The position numbers and the translations under genes are program-made. Shown in pieces: positions 8,916 through 17,892 of a stretch of 64,000 nucleotides of DNA. The DNA is taken from the NCBI GenBank assembly GCA_949292785.1, contig CASFBK010000016.1:1-64000 (forward strand), read 5' to 3'. Positions within the stretch are counted from its first letter, which is position 1. Every line of letters starts with the position of its first letter. Under the pieces are notes generated by a model. That model searched no databases. It was not told the DNA's origin and saw nothing but the letters and a program-made list of their open reading frames with translations. Origin of the DNA: an uncultured Eubacteriales bacterium (GTDB taxonomy: Bacteria > Bacillota > Clostridia > Lachnospirales > Lachnospiraceae).

Positions 8916-9915
8916 AGAGATGGCACCTTACCACATGTCCATTGCCCATATCCTTTGACTGTGGTGCCTGCTTTTTACAAATTTCCATGCACTCAGAACA
9001 TCTTGTATGGAATTTGCATCCGGACGGTGGATTTGCCGGAGATGGAATACTTCCTTCCAGAATAATACGCTTAAGCTTTACGTCCGGGTCCGGAATCGGA
9101 ATGGCACTGAACAAAGCCTTCGTATAAGGATGCAATGGATTTTGGAAAATATCCTCTGTTGCTCCTGTTTCTACCAGTCCGCCTAAATACATAACGCCTA
9201 CGGTATCGGAGATATGCTCTACTACCGATAAGTCATGAGAAATAAACAGGTAGGTAAGGTTGTATTCTTTCTGCAAATCCTTTAACAGATTGATTACCTG
9301 TGCCTGAATAGACACATCCAATGCAGATACCGGTTCATCACAGACGATAAATTCCGGATTCAATGCAATGGCTCTTGCAATACAAATTCTCTGACGCTGT
9401 CCTCCGGAAAACTCATGTGGATAACGGTCTTTATGATACTCCTGTAATCCACAGGAATTCATAATCCTGGTAATATACGCATCATATTCATTCTTCGGAA
9501 CAAGATTATGCTCTTTTACTGCTTCTCCAATAATCTCTCCGATAGGAAGTCGTGGAGACAAAGAGGAATACGGGTCCTGAAAGATAATCTGCATCTTGGT
9601 ACGCAGGTCGCGCATTTCCTTCTTGCTTACCTTATTAACATCTTTTCCGTTGAATAATACCTGTCCGCCTGTCTTTTCAATCAGTCTTAATATGGTACGA
9701 CCTGTGGTTGATTTTCCACAGCCGGATTCCCCGACCAAGCCCATGGTCGTGCCTCGTTTGATGTTAAAGCTTACATCATCTACTGCCTTTACATAGCCTT
9801 TGGCAGAACCCAGCGCATTTTTAATTGGAAAGTATTTCTTCAAATGGCTGACTTCCAGTATATTTTCATCCTTGTGAATAAGAGGCTCCTGTATCTTTTC
9901 TGTTTCTTTTGACAT
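8908..9915 (-). CDS. oppF: Oligopeptide ABC transporter ATPase OppF
   Basis: Cytosolic ATP-binding subunit of a peptide importer. The 335-aa protein has Walker A GESGCGKST, the ABC signature SGGQRQR, Walker B FIVCDEP and the C-terminal oligopeptide/dipeptide extension with a Cys cluster (CKFHTRCSECMEIC). SD GGAGGAG precedes the ATG. It follows oppD by one base. The full order on the minus strand is oppA, oppB, oppC, oppD, oppF. Confidence 0.95.
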   Translation of the reverse strand: MSKETEKIQEPLIHKDENILEVSHLKKYFPIKNALGSAKGYVKAVDDVSFNIKRGTTMGLVGESGCGKSTTGRTILRLIEKTGGQVLFNGKDVNKVSKKEMRDLRTKMQIIFQDPYSSLSPRLPIGEIIGEAVKEHNLVPKNEYDAYITRIMNSCGLQEYHKDRYPHEFSGGQRQRICIARAIALNPEFIVCDEPVSALDVSIQAQVINLLKDLQKEYNLTYLFISHDLSVVEHISDTVGVMYLGGLVETGATEDIFQNPLHPYTKALFSAIPIPDPDVKLKRIILEGSIPSPANPPSGCKFHTRCSECMEICKKQAPQSKDMGNGHVVRCHLYD

Positions 9916-9916
9916 T

Positions 9917-11083
9917 TTAGTTCTCCTCCTTCACAGCATCATTTACATGGCGGTAACAGCTCACATAATGTGTATCTGAAATCTTAAGTTCTTCCGGATA
10001 GGAACCATTGCAGCCTTCTACACACATCTCGCAGCGGTCTTTGAAGTAACAGTAATTTGGCATATCAATCGGGTTCGGCACCTTGCCCGGAATACTATAA
10101 AGTTTGTCTACCTTTTTCCCAACTACGGGCTTGGAATTCATAAGTCCTATGGTATAAGGATGACGCGGGTCTTTAAATATCTCCTGTGCAGTTCCCTTTT
10201 CTACCACACGTCCTGCATACATAACAACAACGTAATCTGCCATCTCTGCAATAACCCCAAGGTCATGGGTTATCAGCATAATGGAACTGTTAATCTTATC
10301 TTTCAGTTCACGCAGTAAATCCAGAATCTGCGCCTGAATCGTAACATCAAGAGCAGTCGTTGGTTCATCTGCAACAATCAATTTCGGATTACAAGCCAGT
10401 CCCATAGCAATCATAATACGCTGGCGCATACCACCGGATAATTCATGTGGATACATGGAATAAACACCTTCGCTGTTGGCAATTCCTACCAGCTCTAACA
10501 TTTCAATGGTTCTTGCCTTTACCTCTTCCTTGGTCATATGGGAATTATGCAGCGAAATCACTTCATCTACCTGGGCACCGATACGAAATACCGGATTTAA
10601 AGAGGTCATTGGCTCCTGAAAAATCATTGCCATCTGATTTCCTCTTAACTTCTGCATTTCAGCTGCCGGAGTATTTACCACATTATAAACCTCAGTACCG
10701 GTATTAAAACGGATTTCACCTTCTACAGTCTGTCCGGTAGGTCTCTGTACCAGCTGCATCATAGAAAGACTGGTAACAGACTTTCCACAACCGGATTCTC
10801 CAACAATACCTACGGTTTTTCCTTCCGGTACCTCAAAGGATACACCATCTACTGCCTTTACGGTTCCGATATCTGTAAAGAAATATGTGTGCACATTGTC
10901 AAATTCTACTACGTTTTTCGGATCCTTCATTTTTGTAATATATTCTTCTCTTGGAATATTCTTACGATTTCTCTTTTTCTCTATTTCAGCAGTAATTCTA
11001 CGATTTTCTTTGGAAATTCGTCTGGATTCTTTTGCTGAAATGTAATTTGCACCTTTTTTATTCTTACTTTCAAATAATCCCAT
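9917..11083 (-). CDS. oppD: Oligopeptide ABC transporter ATPase OppD
   Basis: Second ATPase of the peptide importer, 388 aa from the ATG at 11083. I prefer this to a GTG nine bases upstream because AGGTGAG is well placed. It carries an unusual basic N-terminal extension of about 50 residues before the ABC core (rich in Lys, Arg and Glu), then Walker A GESGCGKSV, signature LSGGMRQR, Walker B LIVADEP and the C-terminal Cys cluster (CYFKDRCEMCVEGC). It directly follows oppC. Confidence 0.94.
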   Translation of the reverse strand: MGLFESKNKKGANYISAKESRRISKENRRITAEIEKKRNRKNIPREEYITKMKDPKNVVEFDNVHTYFFTDIGTVKAVDGVSFEVPEGKTVGIVGESGCGKSVTSLSMMQLVQRPTGQTVEGEIRFNTGTEVYNVVNTPAAEMQKLRGNQMAMIFQEPMTSLNPVFRIGAQVDEVISLHNSHMTKEEVKARTIEMLELVGIANSEGVYSMYPHELSGGMRQRIMIAMGLACNPKLIVADEPTTALDVTIQAQILDLLRELKDKINSSIMLITHDLGVIAEMADYVVVMYAGRVVEKGTAQEIFKDPRHPYTIGLMNSKPVVGKKVDKLYSIPGKVPNPIDMPNYCYFKDRCEMCVEGCNGSYPEELKISDTHYVSCYRHVNDAVKEEN

Positions 11084-11092
11084 ACTGCTCAC

Positions 11093-12826
11093 CTACCTCT
11101 TCATTTTCGGGTCAAATGCATCACGAAGTCCGTCACCGATAAAGTTAAAGCCTAAAACCGTCAACAAAATCAAGAGACCTGCCGGAATCCATACAAACCA
11201 GAAGTTTGTCATAACATATGAATCATTTACCGCATTGATGATATTTCCCCATGACGCATATGGGAATTTAACGCCTAATCCCAGATAGGACAGGGTTGCC
11301 TCTGTCAAAATGGTATCACCAAGTCCCATGGTCGCGATAACGATTAACTGTGGGATTACATTCGGAATCAGGTGAATGAAAATTCTTCTATGTGTACTGA
11401 TACCAAGTGCTTCTGCTGCTGTCATAAATTCCTGTTCACGCAGGGAAAGAATCTGTCCACGTACCATACGTGCGACACTTGCCCAGCCAAGAAGTCCTAA
11501 CATGGCACACAGCACAAAAATACGAAACTGCGGATCAATCTTCCAGAAATCCATAATGGCACCCAGAATAATGTAAAGGGGCATAGCCGGAATACAATAG
11601 AAAATATCTACAATACGCATAATCAGGGTATCCACCCATCCGCCAAAGTATCCGGCAATTCCTCCCATAATGATACCAATCAATACTTCTATAATAACAG
11701 TAACGAATCCAACCAGTAAGGAAATTCTGCCTCCAAACATTAAACGTGTCAGCATATCCATACCGTGTCCGTCTGTTCCCAACAGATGTGCTTTCGACGG
11801 CTTTGCATAAGTGTCATTTACCTGTGTTTCCACATAAGACCTTACGGTATACTGCTCATTTTTACGTTTTAACACATACTCTGTTTCTTCTCCGGATTCA
11901 TCTGTAAAGGTAAAGGTTTCTGCACCCTCGTCTATCGCTTTTAATGCTGCATTTCTAAATTCCAGAGTAAGAAATACGCCATCATTGATAGCACTGATAT
12001 TGTAAGTAGATACCAGAGCATATTCTTCTCCATCTTTATAGAATAATGCGCCTTCTTCATTTTCTTCAATGGTATAAGTCACTCCATCTGCTTCCATAGA
12101 GGATGCTTCTGCTTCCATCGCGTCTAAGGCTGCACATTTGAAATCAAAAGAAACTTCTACCTCTTTTGTGGCACCGCTAAATACATATTTAGAAGCAATT
12201 GCAATATTTTCTGCAATATTAATGCTGGTGATACGTCCCTGCTGAGTAATGCTGTAATGCACCCCATCTGCATCAAATTCCGACTGGTTTGCTGCTACTG
12301 CTGCTTCATATGCTGCTTTTACACTATCTGTTAAAGCACCTGCTACCACTTCTTTATAGTTTGCATTTCCACGGACATTCGTTACTGTAGCAATCTGCTC
12401 TCCCTGTACAATGTAATACAAATCATCGTTCTTTTTCAGCAGACCGTAAGAAACATCCTTTGCTGTAAAGCTCGTCTCTCCGTTATTCACTGCAAGTATC
12501 ATCTGTGCCTGCGCAGCTGCCGGAAATTCCTTTCCGTCTGCTACACTATACTGCCAGTCTTTATTCTCTGCAACACCGGCATAATCCTTGATGGCAGTCT
12601 CAGTAGTACGAAATACCTGTTTTTCACCGTAGGGAGCAATCATTCCTCCTACAAATGAAAACAGGAACATACAGACAATAATCACCAGACCTACCATAGC
12701 CAAACGGTTACGGAAGAAACGTTTCGCAACCATCATACCAGGTGACAACACTTTTACTCTTTGCTCATCATCCAAAGAAGTAGATGCGCCGCCAGTTTTC
12801 GTATTTAAATTCTTTTCTTCGCTCAT
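11093..12826 (-). CDS. oppC: Oligopeptide ABC transporter permease OppC with large extracellular insertion
   Basis: Inner permease of the peptide importer, 577 aa against about 300 for classical OppC. The first TM (about 40-62) is followed by some 270 residues of predicted extracellular sequence with repeated segments of the type 'ADGVHYSITQQGRIT', 'ADGVTYTIEENEEG' and 'DESGEETEYVLKRKNEQY'. The conserved permease core begins near LLGTDGHGMDMLTRL and contains the EAA loop (EAALGIS). Spacing to oppB is 14 bases. The insertion may be a substrate-docking or beta-rich domain. Confidence 0.93.
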   Translation of the reverse strand: MSEEKNLNTKTGGASTSLDDEQRVKVLSPGMMVAKRFFRNRLAMVGLVIIVCMFLFSFVGGMIAPYGEKQVFRTTETAIKDYAGVAENKDWQYSVADGKEFPAAAQAQMILAVNNGETSFTAKDVSYGLLKKNDDLYYIVQGEQIATVTNVRGNANYKEVVAGALTDSVKAAYEAAVAANQSEFDADGVHYSITQQGRITSINIAENIAIASKYVFSGATKEVEVSFDFKCAALDAMEAEASSMEADGVTYTIEENEEGALFYKDGEEYALVSTYNISAINDGVFLTLEFRNAALKAIDEGAETFTFTDESGEETEYVLKRKNEQYTVRSYVETQVNDTYAKPSKAHLLGTDGHGMDMLTRLMFGGRISLLVGFVTVIIEVLIGIIMGGIAGYFGGWVDTLIMRIVDIFYCIPAMPLYIILGAIMDFWKIDPQFRIFVLCAMLGLLGWASVARMVRGQILSLREQEFMTAAEALGISTHRRIFIHLIPNVIPQLIVIATMGLGDTILTEATLSYLGLGVKFPYASWGNIINAVNDSYVMTNFWFVWIPAGLLILLTVLGFNFIGDGLRDAFDPKMKR

Positions 12827-12840
12827 CCTGCTTCTCCTTC

Positions 12841-13827
12841 CTAGTGAACTCGCACTCGTGGGTCAACCACTGCATACAGAATATCCGCAATGAGGTTACC
12901 CAGTAGTGATAATATAGCCAAAAATGTCAGATAAAACATAGAAAACGGAATATCTCCTCTTGTCATGCTAAGATAAGAAGTATATCCGATTCCCGGTATC
13001 TGGAACAACTGTTCCGTAATCATGGCTCCCGCAAACAAGGTAGGAAGACTTCCTCCCAAAATAGTTACAATAGGGATTAACGTATTACGGAATGCATGAT
13101 AATTAACTACGCGCTTTTCCGGCAATCCCTTTGCTCGTGCTGTACGAATAAAATCAGAATTCAATACCTCTAACATGTTTGTTCTGGTATAACGCATCAG
13201 GCTTCCGATACTTACGATAGTTAAAGTAGCTACCGGAAGAATCATATGCTGTGCATAATCCAAAAACTGTCCAAAGGGACTTAACTGCTCATGCATACGT
13301 CCTACGATACCATATAAATCCAGCCAGCCCAGTTTTACGGAAAATATCATTTTTAATATGGTAGCAAAGAAAAAGCTTGGTAATGAAATACCAATCAACG
13401 CAAAGACCGTAACGGCATAATCCGTTCGGGAATACTGCTTTCTTGCTGCCAGTATTCCAAGCGGTATGGCTATTATGATTTCCAATAGAAAGGCACTTGC
13501 TCCTAATGCAAAGGAATACCAGATAACCTCTTTAAACTTATCAATAACCGGTACATTCCACTGCCAGGAATCTCCAAAATCTCCTGTAAAAACATGTCCT
13601 ATCCAGACTACATATCCCTGTGGAATATTTACGTCTAATCCATAGGATTCATTCAACTGCTCCAACCACTCTTCGTATGACTTTGCTCCTGGTTTTGAGG
13701 ACATCTCTCTTGCCTTATTTTCCACATAAGAAGTTGGCATACATCTCATGATGGAATAAATAATAAGTGTTACGAAGAACAGGATAACAATGCTGATTCC
13801 CAAACGTTTTGCTATGAACTTTTTCAT
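12841..13827 (-). CDS. oppB: Oligopeptide ABC transporter permease OppB
   Basis: Permease of 328 aa with the first TM at residues 9-29, a periplasm-type external loop, then five further TM helices and the EAA motif region (RTARAKGLPEKRVVNYHAFRN). SD AGGAGAG lies before the ATG. It begins about 190 bases after oppA, with a hairpin between that probably lowers expression of the downstream genes relative to the binding protein. Confidence 0.95.
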   Translation of the reverse strand: MKKFIAKRLGISIVILFFVTLIIYSIMRCMPTSYVENKAREMSSKPGAKSYEEWLEQLNESYGLDVNIPQGYVVWIGHVFTGDFGDSWQWNVPVIDKFKEVIWYSFALGASAFLLEIIIAIPLGILAARKQYSRTDYAVTVFALIGISLPSFFFATILKMIFSVKLGWLDLYGIVGRMHEQLSPFGQFLDYAQHMILPVATLTIVSIGSLMRYTRTNMLEVLNSDFIRTARAKGLPEKRVVNYHAFRNTLIPIVTILGGSLPTLFAGAMITEQLFQIPGIGYTSYLSMTRGDIPFSMFYLTFLAILSLLGNLIADILYAVVDPRVRVH

Positions 13828-13969
13828 TGTTCCACTCTCCTATCTTTCCTTGTCTCTTCTATCTTAAAATACTTTATCTCTTTCAAAATAAGTATATTAT
13901 TTTCTACCTTAATAACAATTTCTGCAATCACTTTCTCCTCTAGGAAAAGTGGTTACACTCAAACAATAA

Positions 13970-13998
13970 CTTTGAGCCCACAACCTGCGGGCTCAAAG
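13970..13998 (-). terminator. Hairpin between oppA and oppB (attenuator)
   Basis: A perfect 10-bp stem CTTTGAGCCC / GGGCTCAAAG with a 9-nt loop lies just after the oppA stop on the minus strand and is followed by TTATTGTTT, a weak T-tract. Such leaky terminators are common after substrate-binding protein genes that need higher expression than the permease genes. Confidence 0.7.
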
Positions 13999-14019
13999 CC
14001 ATTTCATAAATAGGAAATA

Positions 14020-16338
14020 CTATTTCATCTCTACCTTTTCGATTTCATTCAACCATTTGTAGAATGGGGTAACATCTTTTGCCATTGTATCTTCATTGAT
14101 ACGTTCCGGACTGTAAATCACACAGTTCTGTCTCTGGTAAGTAGGAAGTTCTACTGCCCAGTCTAAGATAATATCCAGACACTGTTTGTACTCTGCCTTA
14201 CGGAATGCCTGATCATCACTGCTGCGTGCTTCCATAATCAAAGAATCCAATTCTGCATCTGCAATGTGGTAATGGTTGGAATTAGATCCACCTTTTCCAA
14301 CAATATTTGTGCTATAGTATACCTGATAGAGATCAGGGTCCGGAGTTGCAGCCCATGCTGCTGTCCAGAAATTCTGTGTTCCCGCATCTAATGCATCCCA
14401 AAGAACATTGGAATCACTTGGGTTGTTGATCGTCAATGTAATACCGATTTCTTCAAAAGCTGCCTTAGCATCTGTCAACAGACCAAATGCAGGATGGTCA
14501 GAACCACCTTCTGCCGGAATAATTACTTCATATTCCAGACTTGCTCCTTCCGGAGCTGCTGTTACCTTGCCATTTTCTACGGTATATCCTGCTGCTTCAA
14601 AATATCCTAATGCTGCCTGTGCAGCTGCTTCGTACTTCTCATCTGCACTCATTCCATCTGTGTAAATTGGATTTCCATCTACATCCTTAGAGTAAGCTAC
14701 CTCATAGTCTGCATCAGACTTCTGTGGAGCTGCCCAGGAAGTATTAGAAATTGGATAGTTAATAATACTTGCTGCATCTCCATAGTAAGAATCAATATTA
14801 ACATCTCTGTATACAGAGAAGATAGTCATCATTGCTTTTCTTAAATTCTTGGAAGCCTCACTGCTTGGATCTCCTCCAACGTTTACGGTGTCTGCATTAC
14901 ATCCAAGATAACCATATCCAAGATTGTCTACTGAACTTGTAATAATCTTGTCACCACTGGTCTCACCATTTCCATTAATACCAGCAATCTGTTCAAAGGT
15001 TTCTTTGCTTCCGGATGGGTCAGTTAAGTCAACGGTTCCCTGTTCTACAGCAGTAACCTTTTCTGCTTCTGCTGTTTCTTTGAACTGTACGTTCTTGGTC
15101 TTTGGAACTCCTAAGTAATAATTCTCATTTGCAGTATAGTAAATGGTCTTATTCTCATATTTATCAAAGACATATGGACCTGCTCCCATTGGCTTATCGG
15201 TCTTTTCACGTATAACAGATAAATCTCCGCGAGTAAATCCGAAGGAGTTGTTATCATAATCATACAGGCTCTTATCACCATAGTAATGCAACGGTGCAAT
15301 TTCAACACATAACTGATAAATCATGGTTGCATCAAATCCGTCTGTAATTACCTGCATCGTGTAATCGTCTACCCGAACAATACCGGAGATGTTTGGAACT
15401 TCTTCTCCTTCACCGGCTGCTTTTAAATCTTCGATTACTGCTGCTTCTGCCAGACTGTTTACATCTGCATCAAAGTATGTCTCATCACCTGCATAGTTCG
15501 TTGCTAAGGTCGCATAATCAGAACCATACTGTGCAATCACATCTGCCAATACAGTGTCATCATCCTTATCTGTCGGATCATAATCCGGGGCATACAACGC
15601 CGCAAATGCCTGTGCTGTTGTCACACCTTCTTCTAAGCCGTAAGCAGTAGGATCCGGTACCACATCAGATTCTACCCATGCAAATTCAGAAGTAAGAACC
15701 GGAGCAATAATATTCTCAGAAATCTGGGTTGCTAACTCTTCCGGCATCTCATCAATCTTTGCCTGAACCATTTCCGTTGTAACAGAATCTGCTGCTGTAG
15801 AGTTGGCACGATATGCCTTCATGCCCTTAATTGGGCTGGAATAAAACGTATAGCCTCCGTCATAATCCGTATCAGCTAAAGCATACAGTGTAAAGATTAC
15901 GTCATCAATTGTCAAAGGCTCACCGTCACTGAACTTTATATCATCACGCAGTTTCAACGTATAAGTAGTATCACCGGTAGCCTCATCAATCTCTACATCC
16001 ACATCAGAAGGACTGTAATATGTATAGTCCGTACCATTGTAAGATGTTGTCTCACCTTCAATACCGTTGTAAACAATTCCGCCTGTTCTGTCTGTACCAA
16101 CCAGATAAACCTGTGTCATATCAGTGGCATCTTTGTCATAGTCCGTATCATGGAAGAACGGGCTGAACTTTGCACTAAATGGTGCATAGCCTACTACTAA
16201 TGGTGTCTCACCATTACTTGATTCTTCTGTGTTCTTGTCAGAAGAATCTTTTTTTCCATCGTCAGCCTTTCCACATCCTGCAAGCATACCTGCAGTCAGT
16301 GCGCCAACGAGAAAAAGAGAAATTAATTTCTTTTTCAT
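14020..16338 (-). CDS. oppA: Oligopeptide-binding lipoprotein OppA
   Basis: Extracellular solute-binding protein, family 5 (SBP_bac_5), 772 aa, longer than the roughly 540 aa of E. coli OppA. A lipoprotein signal ends LTAGMLAGC with Cys22 as lipidation site, followed by a Lys/Asp/Ser linker. The core motifs include TLRDDIKFSDGEPLTIDDV and a C-terminal WxAxPDPD segment. An insertion of about 180 acidic residues (about 170-320) lies between the two core parts. AGGAGG precedes the ATG. First gene of the opp operon. Confidence 0.94.
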   Translation of the reverse strand: MKKKLISLFLVGALTAGMLAGCGKADDGKKDSSDKNTEESSNGETPLVVGYAPFSAKFSPFFHDTDYDKDATDMTQVYLVGTDRTGGIVYNGIEGETTSYNGTDYTYYSPSDVDVEIDEATGDTTYTLKLRDDIKFSDGEPLTIDDVIFTLYALADTDYDGGYTFYSSPIKGMKAYRANSTAADSVTTEMVQAKIDEMPEELATQISENIIAPVLTSEFAWVESDVVPDPTAYGLEEGVTTAQAFAALYAPDYDPTDKDDDTVLADVIAQYGSDYATLATNYAGDETYFDADVNSLAEAAVIEDLKAAGEGEEVPNISGIVRVDDYTMQVITDGFDATMIYQLCVEIAPLHYYGDKSLYDYDNNSFGFTRGDLSVIREKTDKPMGAGPYVFDKYENKTIYYTANENYYLGVPKTKNVQFKETAEAEKVTAVEQGTVDLTDPSGSKETFEQIAGINGNGETSGDKIITSSVDNLGYGYLGCNADTVNVGGDPSSEASKNLRKAMMTIFSVYRDVNIDSYYGDAASIINYPISNTSWAAPQKSDADYEVAYSKDVDGNPIYTDGMSADEKYEAAAQAALGYFEAAGYTVENGKVTAAPEGASLEYEVIIPAEGGSDHPAFGLLTDAKAAFEEIGITLTINNPSDSNVLWDALDAGTQNFWTAAWAATPDPDLYQVYYSTNIVGKGGSNSNHYHIADAELDSLIMEARSSDDQAFRKAEYKQCLDIILDWAVELPTYQRQNCVIYSPERINEDTMAKDVTPFYKWLNEIEKVEMK

Positions 16339-16399
16339 AATTTTTCCTCCTTTAAAATTATGCTCTCTATATATAAACGCAAGTGCGTCTATACCAAAA

Positions 16400-16945
16400 T
16401 TATTTTGTATCTTCCTGCTTCTGTTTTTCCACTACTACTCCCTTCTGCATCCGATTATGATATATAAGTGCTGCATAATCCATAACTGCCAGAACTATCA
16501 TTATTCCGAAAAACAGTGCCTCCGGTATCGCTCCGATTTCATCTTTATTCCTTATTAAGAATATTCCATCGGCACCTACTGTAAAGATACACAGAAAAAA
16601 AATTGCCAACACAGACTTCATCATCCGAAGCAATGTCACTTCATATTGATGTTTTTCCATTCTTTCCGGAATACGGGAAAATCCAACAGCCCCCATGATA
16701 TAATAAATAAGCGGAAGTATCATACAAAGATACGGTAATACAATGTATACCTTATAGCTTCCAGGACTGTTCAAAAGACCTGCTACAACCAGGAAAAACA
16801 TCTGAACCAAAGCAAATACAATCTGAAAAACGGAACGTCTTCTCTTCTCGGTTTCTTCCATACAAAAGATATAATAATCTCCCACATAGGAAAATTGATT
16901 CTCTCCATCTTTTCTTTTATAATCCTGGACAAACTTTCTTTTCAT
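16400..16945 (-). CDS. Four-TM membrane protein, unknown
   Basis: A 181-aa protein with a short charged N-terminus (MKRKFVQDYKRKDG) and four hydrophobic segments at about 40-60, 67-87, 108-128 and 140-160, ending in a charged tail. SD AGAGGATGAT precedes the ATG. I do not recognise a family. It lies 61 bases upstream of oppA on the same strand and may be co-transcribed, or may be an independent gene. Confidence 0.7.
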   Translation of the reverse strand: MKRKFVQDYKRKDGENQFSYVGDYYIFCMEETEKRRRSVFQIVFALVQMFFLVVAGLLNSPGSYKVYIVLPYLCMILPLIYYIMGAVGFSRIPERMEKHQYEVTLLRMMKSVLAIFFLCIFTVGADGIFLIRNKDEIGAIPEALFFGIMIVLAVMDYAALIYHNRMQKGVVVEKQKQEDTK

Positions 16946-17399
16946 ATCATCCTCTTTTTACCTATAGTATGACCGAATTATACCATAGCAGCAAACCAGC
17001 GACAAGCCAACGCGCTACCGCTTTACTATTTTACCCTAATGAATTCAGCGTTTTCTCCACACTATGGAAATTGACAGCAAATATCTTCTTATGGACATTC
17101 GTCTTTCTGTGGCAAACACTTTTTCAATGCCCTAAAGTATATCATAATTTTTTTTATTGTACTACATCTTTCTTCTGGTATTTTTGGGTTATTTTTACTG
17201 CTTTTTTGTATATATATTCTTTTTACCATAATTTTTATTCAATTCTTTATCGAAACACCGTAATACCGCGATAAATTGCGTCTTATCATTATAATATTTA
17301 AAAAATAATAATTTCTTATTCTTACATTTTCTTCCAATAAGCATATTTATTCAATTCGATTTATTATTTCTTCTTATAAATAAACATACTTTTTTTAAG
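16946..17399. other. AT-rich intergenic region without a supported gene
   Basis: About 450 bases of AT-rich sequence with T-runs. I found no gene with a plausible ribosome binding site, no RNA gene and no clear terminator. A 101-codon plus-strand reading frame here has no ribosome binding site and low-complexity Phe/Tyr-rich content. Confidence 0.5.
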
Positions 17400-17636
17400 T
17401 TATGCTTTTTTAAGCCTTTTGTACTCTTTTTCACTCCCACTACTCCAAAAACACCACCACATCAAACCGGTCATAGCCAGAAATATGGGAATTGCTTTAG
17501 TTCTGTCCCAAAGCGTAATGTCCGTATCTGTTATCATTGCTGCCAGCATCAGCAAAGAAAAGGTCAGAATCACTGAAATGACTCCTGTCAGTGCTAAAGT
17601 TCCTATGTCCGGATTTGTTTTCTTTTTGTTCCTCAT
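17400..17636 (-). CDS. Small two-TM hypothetical protein
   Basis: A 78-aa protein with basic N-terminus (MRNKKKTNPD), two hydrophobic segments (about 14-36 and 47-65) and a charged C-terminus. The SD GCGAGGATAATAAA lies before the ATG. No family recognised. It stands divergently from pfp. Confidence 0.6.
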   Translation of the reverse strand: MRNKKKTNPDIGTLALTGVISVILTFSLLMLAAMITDTDITLWDRTKAIPIFLAMTGLMWWCFWSSGSEKEYKRLKKA

Positions 17637-17737
17637 TTTATTATCCTCGCTTTCTTTTTATCTTGAGCACTATTTTAGCAGGATGCCTGTCCAATAAAAC
17701 GGACTTTCCTTTTCCCTGTTGATTTTTTTTATGTTAT

Positions 17738-17853
17738 GGTATAATATGAGTACTTAGTGAAATCGAGCATAGGTGCGAAGATTGAACTTAGTACGAGTAA
17801 TACCTACTCACTTAGCGAGGTGTTTTCGAACTTAGTGAGTAGGGTATAATATG
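17738..17853. repeat. 94-bp dyad element flanked by 11-bp direct repeats
   Basis: The 11-mer GGTATAATATG occurs at 17738-17748 and again at 17843-17853, enclosing 94 bp. Inside is CCTACTCACT...AGTGAGTAGG (10-bp stem) and several copies of ACTTAG. The layout looks like a small non-coding insertion with a target duplication that split or duplicated the -10 region (TATAAT at 17740-17745 and 17845-17850) in front of pfp. A related core ACTTAGCGAGGT(G/C)TTTTCGA recurs near 40870. Confidence 0.6.
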
Positions 17854-17892
17854 TTTTGGTATCATATGATTTTTTTATTAAGGAGAGTTCAA

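Noticed and set aside
16969-17274. 101-codon plus-strand frame in the 16.9-17.4 kb gap
   Set aside because: No ribosome binding site, Phe/Tyr-rich low-complexity translation from AT-rich DNA, no family features.
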